From Fidelibacterota bacterium (GTDB taxonomy: Bacteria > Pseudomonadota > Alphaproteobacteria > Rhodospirillales > Rhodospirillaceae), in contig CANJPG010000013.1 in assembly GCA_947476065.1 (NCBI GenBank), forward strand, positions 1 to 59,567: DNA of 59,567 nucleotides, in the 5' to 3' direction. Each line of letters starts with the position of its first letter. Position 1 is the first letter of the stretch. Shown here piece after piece: positions 25,254 to 36,450 of the stretch. The position numbers and the translations under genes were made by a program. Under the pieces are notes generated by a model. The model was given only the letters and a program-made list of their open reading frames with translations. It searched no databases and was not told where the DNA came from.

Positions 25254-25735
25254 TTGATGTTGCGCTCACGGTGAACGGCCGGGCGATGACGGTTTCCGTC
25301 GAGCCGCGCACGCTGTTGGTCGAGGTGCTGCGGGAAAAACTGCGTCTGACGGGAACCCACGTGGGCTGCGATACCAGCCAGTGCGGCGCCTGCACGGTTC
25401 ATCTCGACGGCCTCTCGGTGAAAGCCTGCACCATGCTGGCCGTCCAGGCCGAGGGGCGCAGTGTGACGACCATCGAAGGTGTCGCCCCCGATGGCGTCTT
25501 GCATCCCATGCAGGCGGCGTTTCGCGAACATCACGGTCTGCAATGCGGCTTCTGCACGCCCGGTATGGTGATGAGTGCCCTGGCCCTGGTAGAGCGCAAC
25601 AAGAACAAGCCGCTGACCGAGGAGATTATTCGCAGCGAGCTTGAAGGCAACATGTGCCGCTGTACCGGCTATGCCGGCATCGTGGCCTCCATCGCCGCGG
25701 GTGCCAAAGCCATGGGTGCGAAGGTGGAGGGCTGA
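25250..25735 (+). CDS. Molybdenum hydroxylase 2Fe-2S subunit (CoxS type)
   Basis: 161 aa. Two 2Fe-2S clusters are marked by [15 protein letters not shown]...C (about 43-63) and the C-terminal [10 protein letters not shown] (about 102) with CRCTGY (about 139). It transfers electrons from the molybdenum active site to the FAD subunit. It is encoded between coxG and coxM by overlap and a 2-nt gap. The expected large molybdopterin subunit (CoxL) is not in the operon. Confidence 0.95.
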   Translation: MIDVALTVNGRAMTVSVEPRTLLVEVLREKLRLTGTHVGCDTSQCGACTVHLDGLSVKACTMLAVQAEGRSVTTIEGVAPDGVLHPMQAAFREHHGLQCGFCTPGMVMSALALVERNKNKPLTEEIIRSELEGNMCRCTGYAGIVASIAAGAKAMGAKVEG

Positions 25736-25737
25736 GC

Positions 25738-26532
25738 ATGTATGCCTTCGATTATCAGCGCGCCAAAAGCGTGGCCGACGCGGCTGCGGCCTTCGAGAAA
25801 GCCGATGATGCGGCCTTTCTCGCCGGCGGACAGACCCTGATCCCCACCTTGAAGCAGCGCCTGCGTCAGCCCTCGGTGGTGATCGACCTGGGCACGCTGA
25901 CTGAACTCAAGGGTATTAGCGTCACACAAGAGGCCGTCATCATCGGCGCGGGCATGACCCATGCCGAAGTGGCGGCATCGCCGGAGGTTGCCAAGGCGAT
26001 CCCGGGGCTGGCTGATCTCGCGGCCCATATCGGCGACCCCCAGGTGCGCAACCGCGGCACCTTAGGGGGCTCCATCGCCAACAACGATCCCGCTGCCGAT
26101 TATCCGGGCGCTGTAGTTGCCCTGGGCGCGACGGTCCATACGTCCACACGGGAACTCAGTGGCGAGGATTTTTTCACCGGCATGTTCGAAACCGCCCTCG
26201 CGCCGGGCGAGCTGGTGGTGAAGGTCTCGTTTCCGATCCCCCGCCGCGCGGCCTACGCCAAGTTTAGGAACCCGGCTTCGCGCTACGCCATCGTCGGCGT
26301 GATGATTGCCGAGACCGCGTCCGGCATCCGTGTCGCCGTCACCGGTGCGGGCCCGGGTGTTTTCCGTGTGCCAGAGATGGAGGGGGCCCTTAGCCAAAAT
26401 TTCTCAATAGCGGCCATACGGAATATTCGCATTCCCGCCGACGATCTGAACGCCGACATTCATGCGACCGCCGAATACCGCGCCCATCTTATCGGAGTCA
26501 TGGCAGAGAGGGCGATTTCGGCTATCGCCTAA
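25738..26532 (+). CDS. Molybdenum hydroxylase FAD-binding subunit (CoxM type)
   Basis: 264 aa. N-terminal FAD-binding motif FLAGGQTLIPTLKQRL (about 32-47) and the second FAD motif IGDPQVRNRGTLGGSIANNDPAADYP (split: RNRGTLGGSIANNDP at about 104) are intact. The C-terminal CO_deh_flav region includes FRNPASRYAIVGVMI. It starts at ATG 25738, 2 nt after the coxS stop. It would hand electrons to the quinone pool or another acceptor. It is followed 20 nt later by an isomerase-like gene. Confidence 0.94.
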   Translation: MYAFDYQRAKSVADAAAAFEKADDAAFLAGGQTLIPTLKQRLRQPSVVIDLGTLTELKGISVTQEAVIIGAGMTHAEVAASPEVAKAIPGLADLAAHIGDPQVRNRGTLGGSIANNDPAADYPGAVVALGATVHTSTRELSGEDFFTGMFETALAPGELVVKVSFPIPRRAAYAKFRNPASRYAIVGVMIAETASGIRVAVTGAGPGVFRVPEMEGALSQNFSIAAIRNIRIPADDLNADIHATAEYRAHLIGVMAERAISAIA

Positions 26533-26552
26533 AGGATAGAGGGAGGATACCG

Positions 26553-27154
26553 ATGGCCGACCCGATCCGTTTCTTCTTCGATTTCACATCGACCTTTTCC
26601 TACATCGCCATCCACAAGATCGACGATCTCGCCGCGCGCTATGGCCGTGAGGTTGATTGGATCGCGGTGTCCCTTGGACATCTTTTCCAGGCTCAAGGTA
26701 TCACGCCGCCGCCGATGATTCCGGCCAAGTTCAATTATCTGAAGGTCGATTTTCCGCGCAGCTGCGCCTTCGCCGATCTGCCCTGCACCTTTCCCGATCC
26801 GTTTCCGCCCGACGTCAAACTGGCGCGGTATACTTTTTTATGCTGAAGGCCCAAGACGAAGCGCTCAGCCACGCCTTCGCGCGGGACATCTCTATGGCCG
26901 TGTTCGGGCGCGGCCAAAGTGTCGCCACCGCCGCGGAAATCGCCATCGCCTGCGCCGGGTTGCTGGGCGTGACGCCGGCGGTGATCGACGCCGCAGGAAA
27001 GGACATGGGCGCAAAGCGTGCGGTGATCAAAGCCGTGGAAGAAGCCAGGGCCGTCGGCATGAACGGGGCACCTTATATGATTCTGGATGGCGAACCCTTC
27101 TGGGGTGCAGACCGCCTAAAGCAGATCGAACGCCGGCTTGCTGCCGCCGCCTGA
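26553..27154 (+). pseudogene. 2-hydroxychromene-2-carboxylate isomerase-like (DsbA fold), interrupted by a -1 frameshift at a T6 run
   Basis: The first frame (26553-26846) encodes FFFDFTSTFSYIAIHKIDDL, the normal N-terminus of the kappa-GST/HCCA isomerase family, and stops at TGA 26844. The -1 frame continues with LKAQDEALSHAFARDIS and ends NGAPYMILDGEPFWGADRLKQIERRL, the normal C-terminus. Joining the frames gives 200 aa, the usual family length, so only one base of phase is wrong. The break is at heptamer T TTT TTA. It is either a real mutation, a sequencing error in a homopolymer, or programmed -1 frameshifting. The family isomerises aromatic-pathway intermediates using glutathione. Strong GGGAGG precedes the ATG. 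Confidence 0.85.
26834..26840 (+). other. Candidate -1 frameshift heptamer T TTT TTA
   Basis: In the zero frame the codons are ACT TTT TTA TGC TGA, so the heptamer has exactly the X XXY YYZ layout of a simultaneous-slippage site (the same sequence as the HIV-1 site). A possible stem starts 4 nt later: GAAGGC (26845-26850) with GCCTTC (26873-26878). A zero-frame stop lies four bases past the heptamer. Confidence 0.4.
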
Positions 27155-27199
27155 GCCCGCTATGACCAAGCCCCTTTTGTGTTGGCCAAGGATATTCGC

Positions 27200-27982
27200 G
27201 TGAAGATCGCTCTTATCGGCAACGGCGCCATCGCCAAGCTCGTCAGTCAATTCTGCGCCTCTCACCCCACCCTCAATATCGTCGGCGCCCTCGGATTGCC
27301 CACGGACACGACCTCGGTCGGAGAACACCCCGTTGTGCAAACACTACCGGCGCTGCTGGCCTTCAAGCCCGATCTCGTTGTCGAGTGCGCAGGTCATAGC
27401 GCCGTAGAGGCCTACGCCGCGCCGGTGCTTGAGGCCGGTATCGACCTGGTGCTCGTCTCCACGGGCAGCCTGGCGGATGAAACCCTGTGGAAGAAGGTGA
27501 GCGCCGCGGCGGCGCGGTCCACCGCCAAGGTGCGCCTCGTCGCCGGCGCTCTGCCCGGCGTCGATGCCCTGTCGGCGGGCAAGCTTGCGGGCCTGACGAA
27601 AGTCACGCTGCAGTCGTCCAAGCCGCCCAAGGCCTGGTCGGGCACGCCGGCCGAGAAGACCCACGATCTCGCCAACATCACCCAGCGCACGGTGATTTTC
27701 TCTGGCAATGCCCGCGAGGCGGCGCTGACCTTCCCCAAGAATGCCAACGTCGCGGCGACGGCCGCCCTGGCCGGGCTCGGCTTCGAGGCGACAACGGTGA
27801 TGCTGGTGGCCGATCCGGCGGTGACACAGAACGTGCATCATCTGCAGGCCGAGGGTGCTTTTGGCACGCTGGATCTCAAAATCCACGCCAATCCGTCGCC
27901 CGACAATCCCAAGACTTCGCATATGGCGGCCTTGTCGATCATGCGTGTCCTTGAGAATGAAGCGACGGCCATTGTGGTCTAG
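27200..27982 (+). CDS. nadX: L-aspartate dehydrogenase
   Basis: 260 aa. The N-terminal Rossmann motif KIALIGNGAIAKLV (GxGxxx type) is followed by DLVVECAGHSAVEAY (about 62) and the active-site region NVAATAALAGLGFEAT. The catalytic His likely lies in NPKTSHMAALSI. It oxidises L-aspartate to iminoaspartate/oxaloacetate with NAD(P)+, and in some organisms supplies NAD synthesis. Start GTG 27200 has AAGGA 7 nt upstream; the GTG at 27179 lacks one. No nadA or nadC is next to it, so a catabolic role within this cox-linked cluster is equally possible. Confidence 0.9.
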   Translation: MKIALIGNGAIAKLVSQFCASHPTLNIVGALGLPTDTTSVGEHPVVQTLPALLAFKPDLVVECAGHSAVEAYAAPVLEAGIDLVLVSTGSLADETLWKKVSAAAARSTAKVRLVAGALPGVDALSAGKLAGLTKVTLQSSKPPKAWSGTPAEKTHDLANITQRTVIFSGNAREAALTFPKNANVAATAALAGLGFEATTVMLVADPAVTQNVHHLQAEGAFGTLDLKIHANPSPDNPKTSHMAALSIMRVLENEATAIVV

Positions 27983-28076
27983 CACTATGACGCGCTGCGG
28001 CCAGCTTACGGAACGGCCCAATACTCCCAGCAGAGGTGCCACGTGACGTCCGACGCGCTCCAAAAGGTCGCGCACG

Positions 28077-28202
28077 ATGGTGTGGTCCTTGACCACGATG
28101 ATCGAAGCGGCTTCGCCCCAGGACGCGGTATTGGTGAAGGAAGAACGCGCCAAGAAGAAGGCCGCACCTGTGGCGCATGTGCCGATCGATTTTAAAACCT
28201 AG
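28077..28202 (+). CDS. Possible small protein (41 aa)
   Basis: MVWSLTTM then IEAASPQDAVLVKEERAKKK and APVAHVPIDFKT. The second half reads like a genuine Lys-rich tail, and its TAG shares the CTAG bases with the stop of the convergent mtgA. There is no clear ribosome site and no family recognised. It could also be the remnant of a longer gene. The rest of 27983-28198 holds nothing else convincing. Confidence 0.25.
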   Translation: MVWSLTTMIEAASPQDAVLVKEERAKKKAAPVAHVPIDFKT

Positions 28203-28882
28203 GACTTCAAGCAGCCCGCCAACGCCCCGACGCGGGCCGCGCGCCCTTGCAGGTTTTCGCTGCGTCCACGGACGTAGGGCCCCGGATTGGAGGCATTCCA
28301 TTTGCGCGGATTGGGCAACACCGCCGCCAGCAGGGCGGCTTCCTGTGCTGACAGCGTGGCGGCGCTTTTCTTGAAGTGGTGACGTGCAGCTGCTTCAGCA
28401 CCGTACACGCCGGGTGCCCACTCCACCACGTTCAGATAGATCTCCATGATGCGCGCCTTGGACCACAGCGCTTCGATATAGACGGTCATCCAGGTCTCAA
28501 GTCCTTTGCGCAGCCAGGTGCGGTCGGGCCAGAGGAAAACATTCTTTGCCGTCTGCTGGGAAATGGTACTGCCGCCGCGCAAGGTCTCGCGGTCGTCATC
28601 GTCGAGGTATTGGTCGAGGGCTTTTTGCAAGGCCGTGGCGTCGAAGCCGTGGTGGCTGCAGAAAGTTTCATCTTCAACCGTTAGCACCGAGCGCGCGAGG
28701 ACCGGCGCGATCTGGCGCATGGGCACCCAGTCGTAGTTGACCGGGCGGCCGCGGATCAGCATCAGCGGCGTGAAAGGCGGCGGCACGACACGGTACAAAA
28801 GCACCAGCAGCGCCGGCAACACCAGCACCGCCACCAGCACGATAAGAATTACCTTGGCGATCTTGAAGCGTTTGAGTGTCAA
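28199..28882 (-). CDS. mtgA: Monofunctional biosynthetic peptidoglycan transglycosylase
   Basis: 227 aa. One N-terminal TM anchor (KVILIVLVAVLVLPALLVLLY, in two stretches over residues 9-29) precedes a GT51 domain in the periplasm. Catalytic motif EDETFCSHHGFD with the nucleophile-side Glu (about 70), then GGSTISQQTAKNVFLW (about 103), KARIMEIYLNVVEW (about 142) and GVYGAEAAARHHF. It polymerises lipid II into glycan strands. It starts 16 nt after the OGT-like glycosyltransferase gene, so the two are probably co-transcribed. Confidence 0.95.
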   Translation of the reverse strand: MTLKRFKIAKVILIVLVAVLVLPALLVLLYRVVPPPFTPLMLIRGRPVNYDWVPMRQIAPVLARSVLTVEDETFCSHHGFDATALQKALDQYLDDDDRETLRGGSTISQQTAKNVFLWPDRTWLRKGLETWMTVYIEALWSKARIMEIYLNVVEWAPGVYGAEAAARHHFKKSAATLSAQEAALLAAVLPNPRKWNASNPGPYVRGRSENLQGRAARVGALAGCLKS

Positions 28883-28897
28883 AGGCCCTCGCCAGGG

Positions 28898-30898
28898 TTA
28901 TAGAACGGCCTCGCCTTGTGCCGTGATCGTAATATGCCGCGATTCGCCGCCGCCGGCGCGGATATTCCAGGCGGCGCGGTAGCCGGCCTCGAGATGGCGT
29001 GCGAACCGCGCCGTATCGAAATGGGCGGCGGTATGGGCTGCGGCGGTACGCGCCCGCAAAGAGTCAAACAAAGTATTGTCAGTGGCGAGCTGCACCGCCT
29101 TGGCGCGGTAGTCGGCAAGGGACGCCGTCACCAGCTCGGGCAACTCTAACGCATGTAAAATACCGCCGGCCACGCGCGCGGCGAAAGTTTCGCCAGCCAG
29201 CGTCAGCAGCGGGCAGCCGAGCCACAGGGCATCGTTGGCGGTGGTGTGGGAGTTGTAGGGGAAGGTATCAAGGGCCAGATCGGCGGCGCCGTAGCGCGCC
29301 AAGTGGTCGGCCATGTCAGGTGTGCGCGGCGCGAAAATCAGGCGTTCCGGCGCGATGCCTGCGGCCGCAGCCTCTTTGCGCAGATTGGCCATGGCTTCGT
29401 CGCGGTCGGCGCGCAACCACAGCACGCTGCCGGGGACTGCGGAGAGTATAGCCATCCAACTGGTGAAGATGTCGCGTGTGATTTTCTGCACGTGATTGAA
29501 CGAGCAGAACACAAATGCCTGTTCAGGCAGCCCATAGACGCTGCGTGACTTGGTGGTGCCGACCTTGCGCGTGCGGTCGTGGGGTTGGCACGAGCCCGGC
29601 AGGCGGATGAGCTTTTCGCTGTAGGAAGCTTCGGCATCGGCGGGCACCGTGAAGGGATCGGTGACGAGGTGGTCAACCGCGGGCGAGCCACTGGTGCCGG
29701 GATAGCCCAGCCAATTTATTTGCAGCGGCGCCGGCCGGCGCACCGGTATCCCGTGACGGATGTTGCCGGTGAAGGCCGTCAGGTCAACGAGGATATCGAT
29801 GCCGTCGGCGCGGATTTTTGCCGCCGCAGTCTCGTCGGAGATCGCGCGGATATCATGAAAGGCGGTGCAGGCTGCAACGATGCGCTGTTTCTGCGGCCCG
29901 TCATCGGCCGGGCCGTAGGAATAGCCGACGACGTCAAATGCGCTGCGGTCGTGCAGTTCCAGAACTTCGGCGACCACCGAAGCAACAACATGATCGCGGA
30001 AATCGGCGGAGAAATATCCCAGGCGGATTTTGCCGCCAGTTGTTCTGGGCTGCGCTGGCACGACCATGCCGGCTGCGGCGATAGATCTTGCGGCATAGGC
30101 CGCGGCGGCCTGCAACAGCAGCGGCGCGGGCACATCCCAATTGAACAGGATAAAGGGCGAAAAGCCGCCAGGCTGTGTCGTCGCAATCTCGCGCACGCGC
30201 GTGGTCATGGCGTCGTAGTCCTGCCAGCGGCAGAGCTCGCGTCTGCTGTGCATGACCATCAGCGCTGCATAGGCGTGGTCGGGCTGGTAGATCAGTAAGG
30301 CCTCGAATTCGGCCAGGGCCTCTTCGATGCGGCCCAGGGCGCGTAAGGCGGCAGCCAGGTTGCGCCGCGCCTCGATATGGTCGGGCTGGCGCGCGAGCAC
30401 TGTGCGGTAAAAGGGAATGGCGCGCTCCAGTTCGCCGTTGTCGTGATAGAGCACGCCGAGATTGTTGTGGGCCTCGATCAGCTCGGGGTTGATCGCGATG
30501 GCCTGTTCATATTGCGCAATCGATTCGGCGCGCCGGTCGAGGGCGCGCAGGCTCCAGCCCAGCATGACGCGGGACTCGGCCGAGGCCGGCCTAATCTCCA
30601 CCGCCTGGGCGTAGAACGCCGCCGCCGGCGCGATGGCGCCCAGGCTGCGCTGGCTGTGGCCCGCCAGCACGGTGAGTTCGTAGTTGTCGGGATGGAGCGC
30701 CAGCGCCGTCTCGAGCGCCGTGGCCGCACCCGCAAAATCGCCGCGCACAAAGCGCCCGGCCGCCAGCAGCTGCAGGGCGTCGAGATGATCGGGCACGGCT
30801 GCCAGCACGGCCCGACACAGGCCCTCGGCCTCATTGAACTGGCCGGCCTGCTGGTACTGCACGGCCTTGGTAAGCTGTTCTGTATATGCGTCCGTCAC
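28898..30898 (-). CDS. TPR-containing OGT/SPINDLY-like glycosyltransferase (GT41)
   Basis: 666 aa. N-terminal TPR units (about 1-240), for example AESIAQYEQAIAINPELIEA and HNNLGVLYHDNGELERAIPF. The C-terminal GT41 domain contains KIRLGYFSADFRDHVVAS with the His equivalent to the OGT base, INWLGYPGTSGSP (about 415), FVFCSFNHVQKITRDIF with the UDP-binding Lys (about 485), and ALDTFPYNSHTTANDALWLG (about 575). Such bacterial proteins attach sugars to proteins in the cytosol; the target is unknown. GTG 30898 is preferred because the longer frame adds Arg-rich residues. It is followed by mtgA. Confidence 0.9.
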   Translation of the reverse strand: MTDAYTEQLTKAVQYQQAGQFNEAEGLCRAVLAAVPDHLDALQLLAAGRFVRGDFAGAATALETALALHPDNYELTVLAGHSQRSLGAIAPAAAFYAQAVEIRPASAESRVMLGWSLRALDRRAESIAQYEQAIAINPELIEAHNNLGVLYHDNGELERAIPFYRTVLARQPDHIEARRNLAAALRALGRIEEALAEFEALLIYQPDHAYAALMVMHSRRELCRWQDYDAMTTRVREIATTQPGGFSPFILFNWDVPAPLLLQAAAAYAARSIAAAGMVVPAQPRTTGGKIRLGYFSADFRDHVVASVVAEVLELHDRSAFDVVGYSYGPADDGPQKQRIVAACTAFHDIRAISDETAAAKIRADGIDILVDLTAFTGNIRHGIPVRRPAPLQINWLGYPGTSGSPAVDHLVTDPFTVPADAEASYSEKLIRLPGSCQPHDRTRKVGTTKSRSVYGLPEQAFVFCSFNHVQKITRDIFTSWMAILSAVPGSVLWLRADRDEAMANLRKEAAAAGIAPERLIFAPRTPDMADHLARYGAADLALDTFPYNSHTTANDALWLGCPLLTLAGETFAARVAGGILHALELPELVTASLADYRAKAVQLATDNTLFDSLRARTAAAHTAAHFDTARFARHLEAGYRAAWNIRAGGGESRHITITAQGEAVL

Positions 30899-30984
30899 GG
30901 CCGCCCCAAGTATGTGGTGCGGCGCGTGTCTCGCGCCGTCCGCTGATGTTTCCGGATGATGGTACCGGACGAAGTTACTGGACG

Positions 30985-32835
<1,851 letters not shown>

Positions 32836-32910
32836 TCAAAGAGCGATATGAGATCCGGAGTCGCGGGATGAGGATGGCGCTGCGGCTTGGCTTTTCAAGC
32901 GGGGCTGTGT

Positions 32911-33006
32911 CCATCCCTACGCCGGTATCACCCGGATCAGGTTCTAAGGGTTTACCTTACGGTCTCTCAGCCCCAACTTGAAACAATAGGTCAGGGGCAC
33001 CCCTTG
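32911..33006 (-). ncRNA. TPP riboswitch (THI element)
   Basis: Read on the minus strand, the leader begins AAGGGGTGCCCC, then has GGGGCTGAGA (the THI-box CUGAGA), ACCCTTAGAACCTGATC, and GTGATACCGGCGTAGGGA, which is the standard aptamer. It ends 88 nt before the thiC ATG, leaving space for an expression platform. Binding of thiamine pyrophosphate is expected to lower thiC expression. Confidence 0.97.
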
Positions 33007-33016
33007 GATGGCGCAG

Positions 33017-33045
33017 AGTATCGGGCCAGCGGCATTCGCGGTCAA
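33017..33045 (-). promoter_or_regulatory. Promoter of the riboswitch-thiC transcript
   Basis: -35 TTGACC (33045-33040) and -10 GATACT (33022-33017) with a 17-nt spacer. The predicted start near 33010 falls just before the first riboswitch stem, as expected. It lies inside the 78-nt divergent gap shared with the thiolase gene. Confidence 0.6.
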
Positions 33046-33084
33046 CTCCGCTATACTGCGGCCTCTCAAGGGACGGAGATGAAC

Positions 33085-34359
33085 ATGACCTCAAAACCAT
33101 TGTGGCTGGCCGCTGGTCTGCGCACGCCCTTCGCCAAAGTCGACGGCGCCCTGGCCAAGCGCGACGCCATCGCGCTGTCGGTGCCTGTCGTGCAGGCCAT
33201 GTGCGCCAAACTGACGGCCGGGGACAAGCCTGACCTGATTGTCTGGGGCACGGTCGCGCCGAACCTGCATTGGAGCAATATTGCCCGCGAGATCGCCCTC
33301 GATGCGGGGGTTGGGCCTTATATTCCATCGTTCTCGGTGGTCATGGCCTGTGCCACCAGCATGGTCGGCGTGTTTACAGCCGCCGAAACCGTTGCCAAGA
33401 CGCCAGGCAGCCTCGCCCTGGTCGGCGGCGTGGAAAGCATGAGCGGCATCCAGATCGGCCTGGCCAGCAAGCTCTCGGTCTGGCTGCGCAAATTCTTCCA
33501 GGGCAAGTCCTTAGCCCAGCGCGCCGAAATGCTGGCCGAGCTGCCGCTGAAGGATGTGCGGCTGCATATCCCCAGCATCACCAACCGCACGACCGGTCTG
33601 TCCATGGGCGAGGGCACCGAGATCATGGCCAAGAGCTGGCACATTTCGCGCACCGCGAAAGATGAGCTGGCTCTGTCCGGCCATCAGCGGGCGGTGGCGG
33701 CCTGGGACAGCGGTTTCTTCGACAGCCTGGTGATGCCTGTGGATGGCGTGGCCAGGGACACCATTCCGCGCGCGGATACCTCGCTCACCAAGCTCGCCAA
33801 GCTGAAGCCGTCTTTTGATCCGAGCCCCGAGGGCTCTCTGACCGCCGGCAATTCGTCACCGCTGACCGACGGAGCAGCGTCGATTTGGCTCGCCGACGAA
33901 GCTGGGCTGAAACGCTTGCCGGACAGCACGCCGCGCGTGCGCCTGGTGGATTGGGAACTGGCCGGGGTCGATATCCTGAAGGACGGCCTGTTGATGGCGC
34001 CGGCTTTTGCCATCCCGCGGCTGCTCGCGCGCCACGGATTATCGCTGGACAGCATCGCCTTGTGGGAAATTCACGAGGCCTTCTCGGCCCAAGTGCTGTG
34101 TCACATCGCCGCCCTGGAAGACAAAACCTGGCTGCGCGAGCGCGTTGGCGTCTTGGCGGAGCTGGGCAAGTTCCCGTGGCCGCGCTTGAACCCTAACGGC
34201 GGCAGTGTTGCTTTGGGCCATCCCTTTGGCGCCACGGGGGCCCGCATTCTCAGCCAGGCGGTGAAGGAACTGGCGGGTTTTCCGGCGGGCAGTCTCGCCA
34301 TCGTCAGCATCTGTACCGACGGCGGCCTGGGCGGTGTCGCGCTGCTCTCTTCCACTTAG
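33085..34359 (+). CDS. Thiolase (acetyl-CoA acyltransferase, FadI-like)
   Basis: 424 aa cytosolic thiolase. Nucleophile Cys in VMACATSMVG (about 89), catalytic His in WEIHEAFSAQV (about 330), and GHPFGATGARI (about 385). The last Cys region reads SICTDGGLGG instead of the usual CxGGGxG. Length matches FadI/trifunctional-type ketoacyl-CoA thiolases. Start ATG 33085 has GGAG with 6-nt spacing; ATG 33079 is too close, and the frame extending left to 32887 runs through the riboswitch. It may serve beta-oxidation or ketone-body metabolism; no fad partner is adjacent. Confidence 0.92.
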   Translation: MTSKPLWLAAGLRTPFAKVDGALAKRDAIALSVPVVQAMCAKLTAGDKPDLIVWGTVAPNLHWSNIAREIALDAGVGPYIPSFSVVMACATSMVGVFTAAETVAKTPGSLALVGGVESMSGIQIGLASKLSVWLRKFFQGKSLAQRAEMLAELPLKDVRLHIPSITNRTTGLSMGEGTEIMAKSWHISRTAKDELALSGHQRAVAAWDSGFFDSLVMPVDGVARDTIPRADTSLTKLAKLKPSFDPSPEGSLTAGNSSPLTDGAASIWLADEAGLKRLPDSTPRVRLVDWELAGVDILKDGLLMAPAFAIPRLLARHGLSLDSIALWEIHEAFSAQVLCHIAALEDKTWLRERVGVLAELGKFPWPRLNPNGGSVALGHPFGATGARILSQAVKELAGFPAGSLAIVSICTDGGLGGVALLSST

Positions 34360-34371
34360 GAAGCAACAGTC

Positions 34372-34413
34372 AAAAAAAGTAACGGCGCGAGCTACACACA
34401 TATCGCTCGCGCC
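34372..34413 (-). terminator. Rho-independent terminator of rhlE
   Basis: Perfect 9-bp stem GGCGCGAGC (34384-34392) / GCTCGCGCC (34405-34413). In the minus direction it is followed by a run of seven T (complement of 34372-34378). It lies 57 nt beyond the rhlE stop and just after the convergent thiolase stop. Confidence 0.85.
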
Positions 34414-34470
34414 GCGCCATCTCAACCTGCCGCCATGCGTTCCGAAAATTCAGAACGCACAGATACTGGG

Positions 34471-35766
<1,296 letters not shown>

Positions 35767-35967
35767 GTATTCACTTTCAAAAGCAGATACGCATACGCAG
35801 ATGGGCCGCGCGAAAATGCAGCGGCAAAATGGTTTGCGTAAACCCGGTGGGCACGCAACCGACGGGAGGGAGAATTAAACTTCTCAAGAAACGGTGCCGG
35901 ACCAAAAGGCCCAAGTGGGCACCTGCGCGCGTATCGCGAGACGTTGCCGCATGATGCGGACAGGCGG

Positions 35968-35996
35968 GATATAGGCTCTAAAGGTTAATAAGTCAA
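35968..35996 (-). promoter_or_regulatory. Promoter of rhlE
   Basis: -35 TTGACT (35996-35991) and -10 TATATC (35973-35968) with a 17-nt spacer. The -35 overlaps the stop codon of the yaiI-like gene. The start near 35961 implies an untranslated leader of about 195 nt (35767-35961) that contains an inverted repeat GGTGCC...GGCACC and no ORF of note. Confidence 0.65.
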
Positions 35997-36445
35997 GACT
36001 TTCTGCGGATTATGAGCTGTATGGCCGCTTCCAGTGCATCCAGAAACCGCGAACGGTCCTCCTTACGGAAGGGCGCGGGTCCCGACGTGATCTCGCCGGT
36101 CTCCCTTAAATGTGTGTGCAGATCGCGCATGGCCACCGCCATACTGATGGAGTTTTCATCCAGCGGTTTACCGTTTGGACGCATCACCTTAGCGCCCTTG
36201 GCCACACAGCGCGCCGCCAGCGGGATGTCGGAGGTGATCACCACGTCCAGGTCTGTCACCCGCTCGGCGATCCAGTCGTCGGCGGCGTCCGGATGATTGT
36301 TGACCGTAAAGCGCTGCACGAGCGGATGATCGGGGCCGCGCATCCAGGCGTTGCTGACCAATAGCACGGCGAGATTGTGCCGCTCCGCCACGCGCACGAC
36401 TTCGTCCTTCACGGGACAGGCATCGGCATCGACGAAGATTTGCAC
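35993..36445 (-). CDS. YaiI/YqxD family protein (DUF188, PIN-like)
   Basis: 150 aa. Starts QIFVDADACPVKDEVVRVAERH, the diagnostic opening with acidic pair and Cys, then NNHPDAADDWIAERV (about 50), DLVIT-like VVITSDIPLAARC (about 66) and GETGEITSGP-like segment ETGEITSGPAPF. Predicted PIN-like nuclease fold of unknown function. The start is GTG 36445, 5 nt after the stop of the DUF1194 gene, so the two are co-transcribed. A longer frame to 36640 overlaps DUF1194 and is rejected. Confidence 0.92.
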   Translation of the reverse strand: MQIFVDADACPVKDEVVRVAERHNLAVLLVSNAWMRGPDHPLVQRFTVNNHPDAADDWIAERVTDLDVVITSDIPLAARCVAKGAKVMRPNGKPLDENSISMAVAMRDLHTHLRETGEITSGPAPFRKEDRSRFLDALEAAIQLIIRRKS

Positions 36446-36450
36446 GGGCG

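Noticed and set aside
27344-28153. 269-aa minus frame antisense to nadX
   Set aside because: Shadow frame; the plus strand has a clear dehydrogenase.
32887-33084. N-terminal extension of the thiolase across the riboswitch
   Set aside because: The region is the TPP aptamer on the other strand, and a ribosome site favours ATG 33085.
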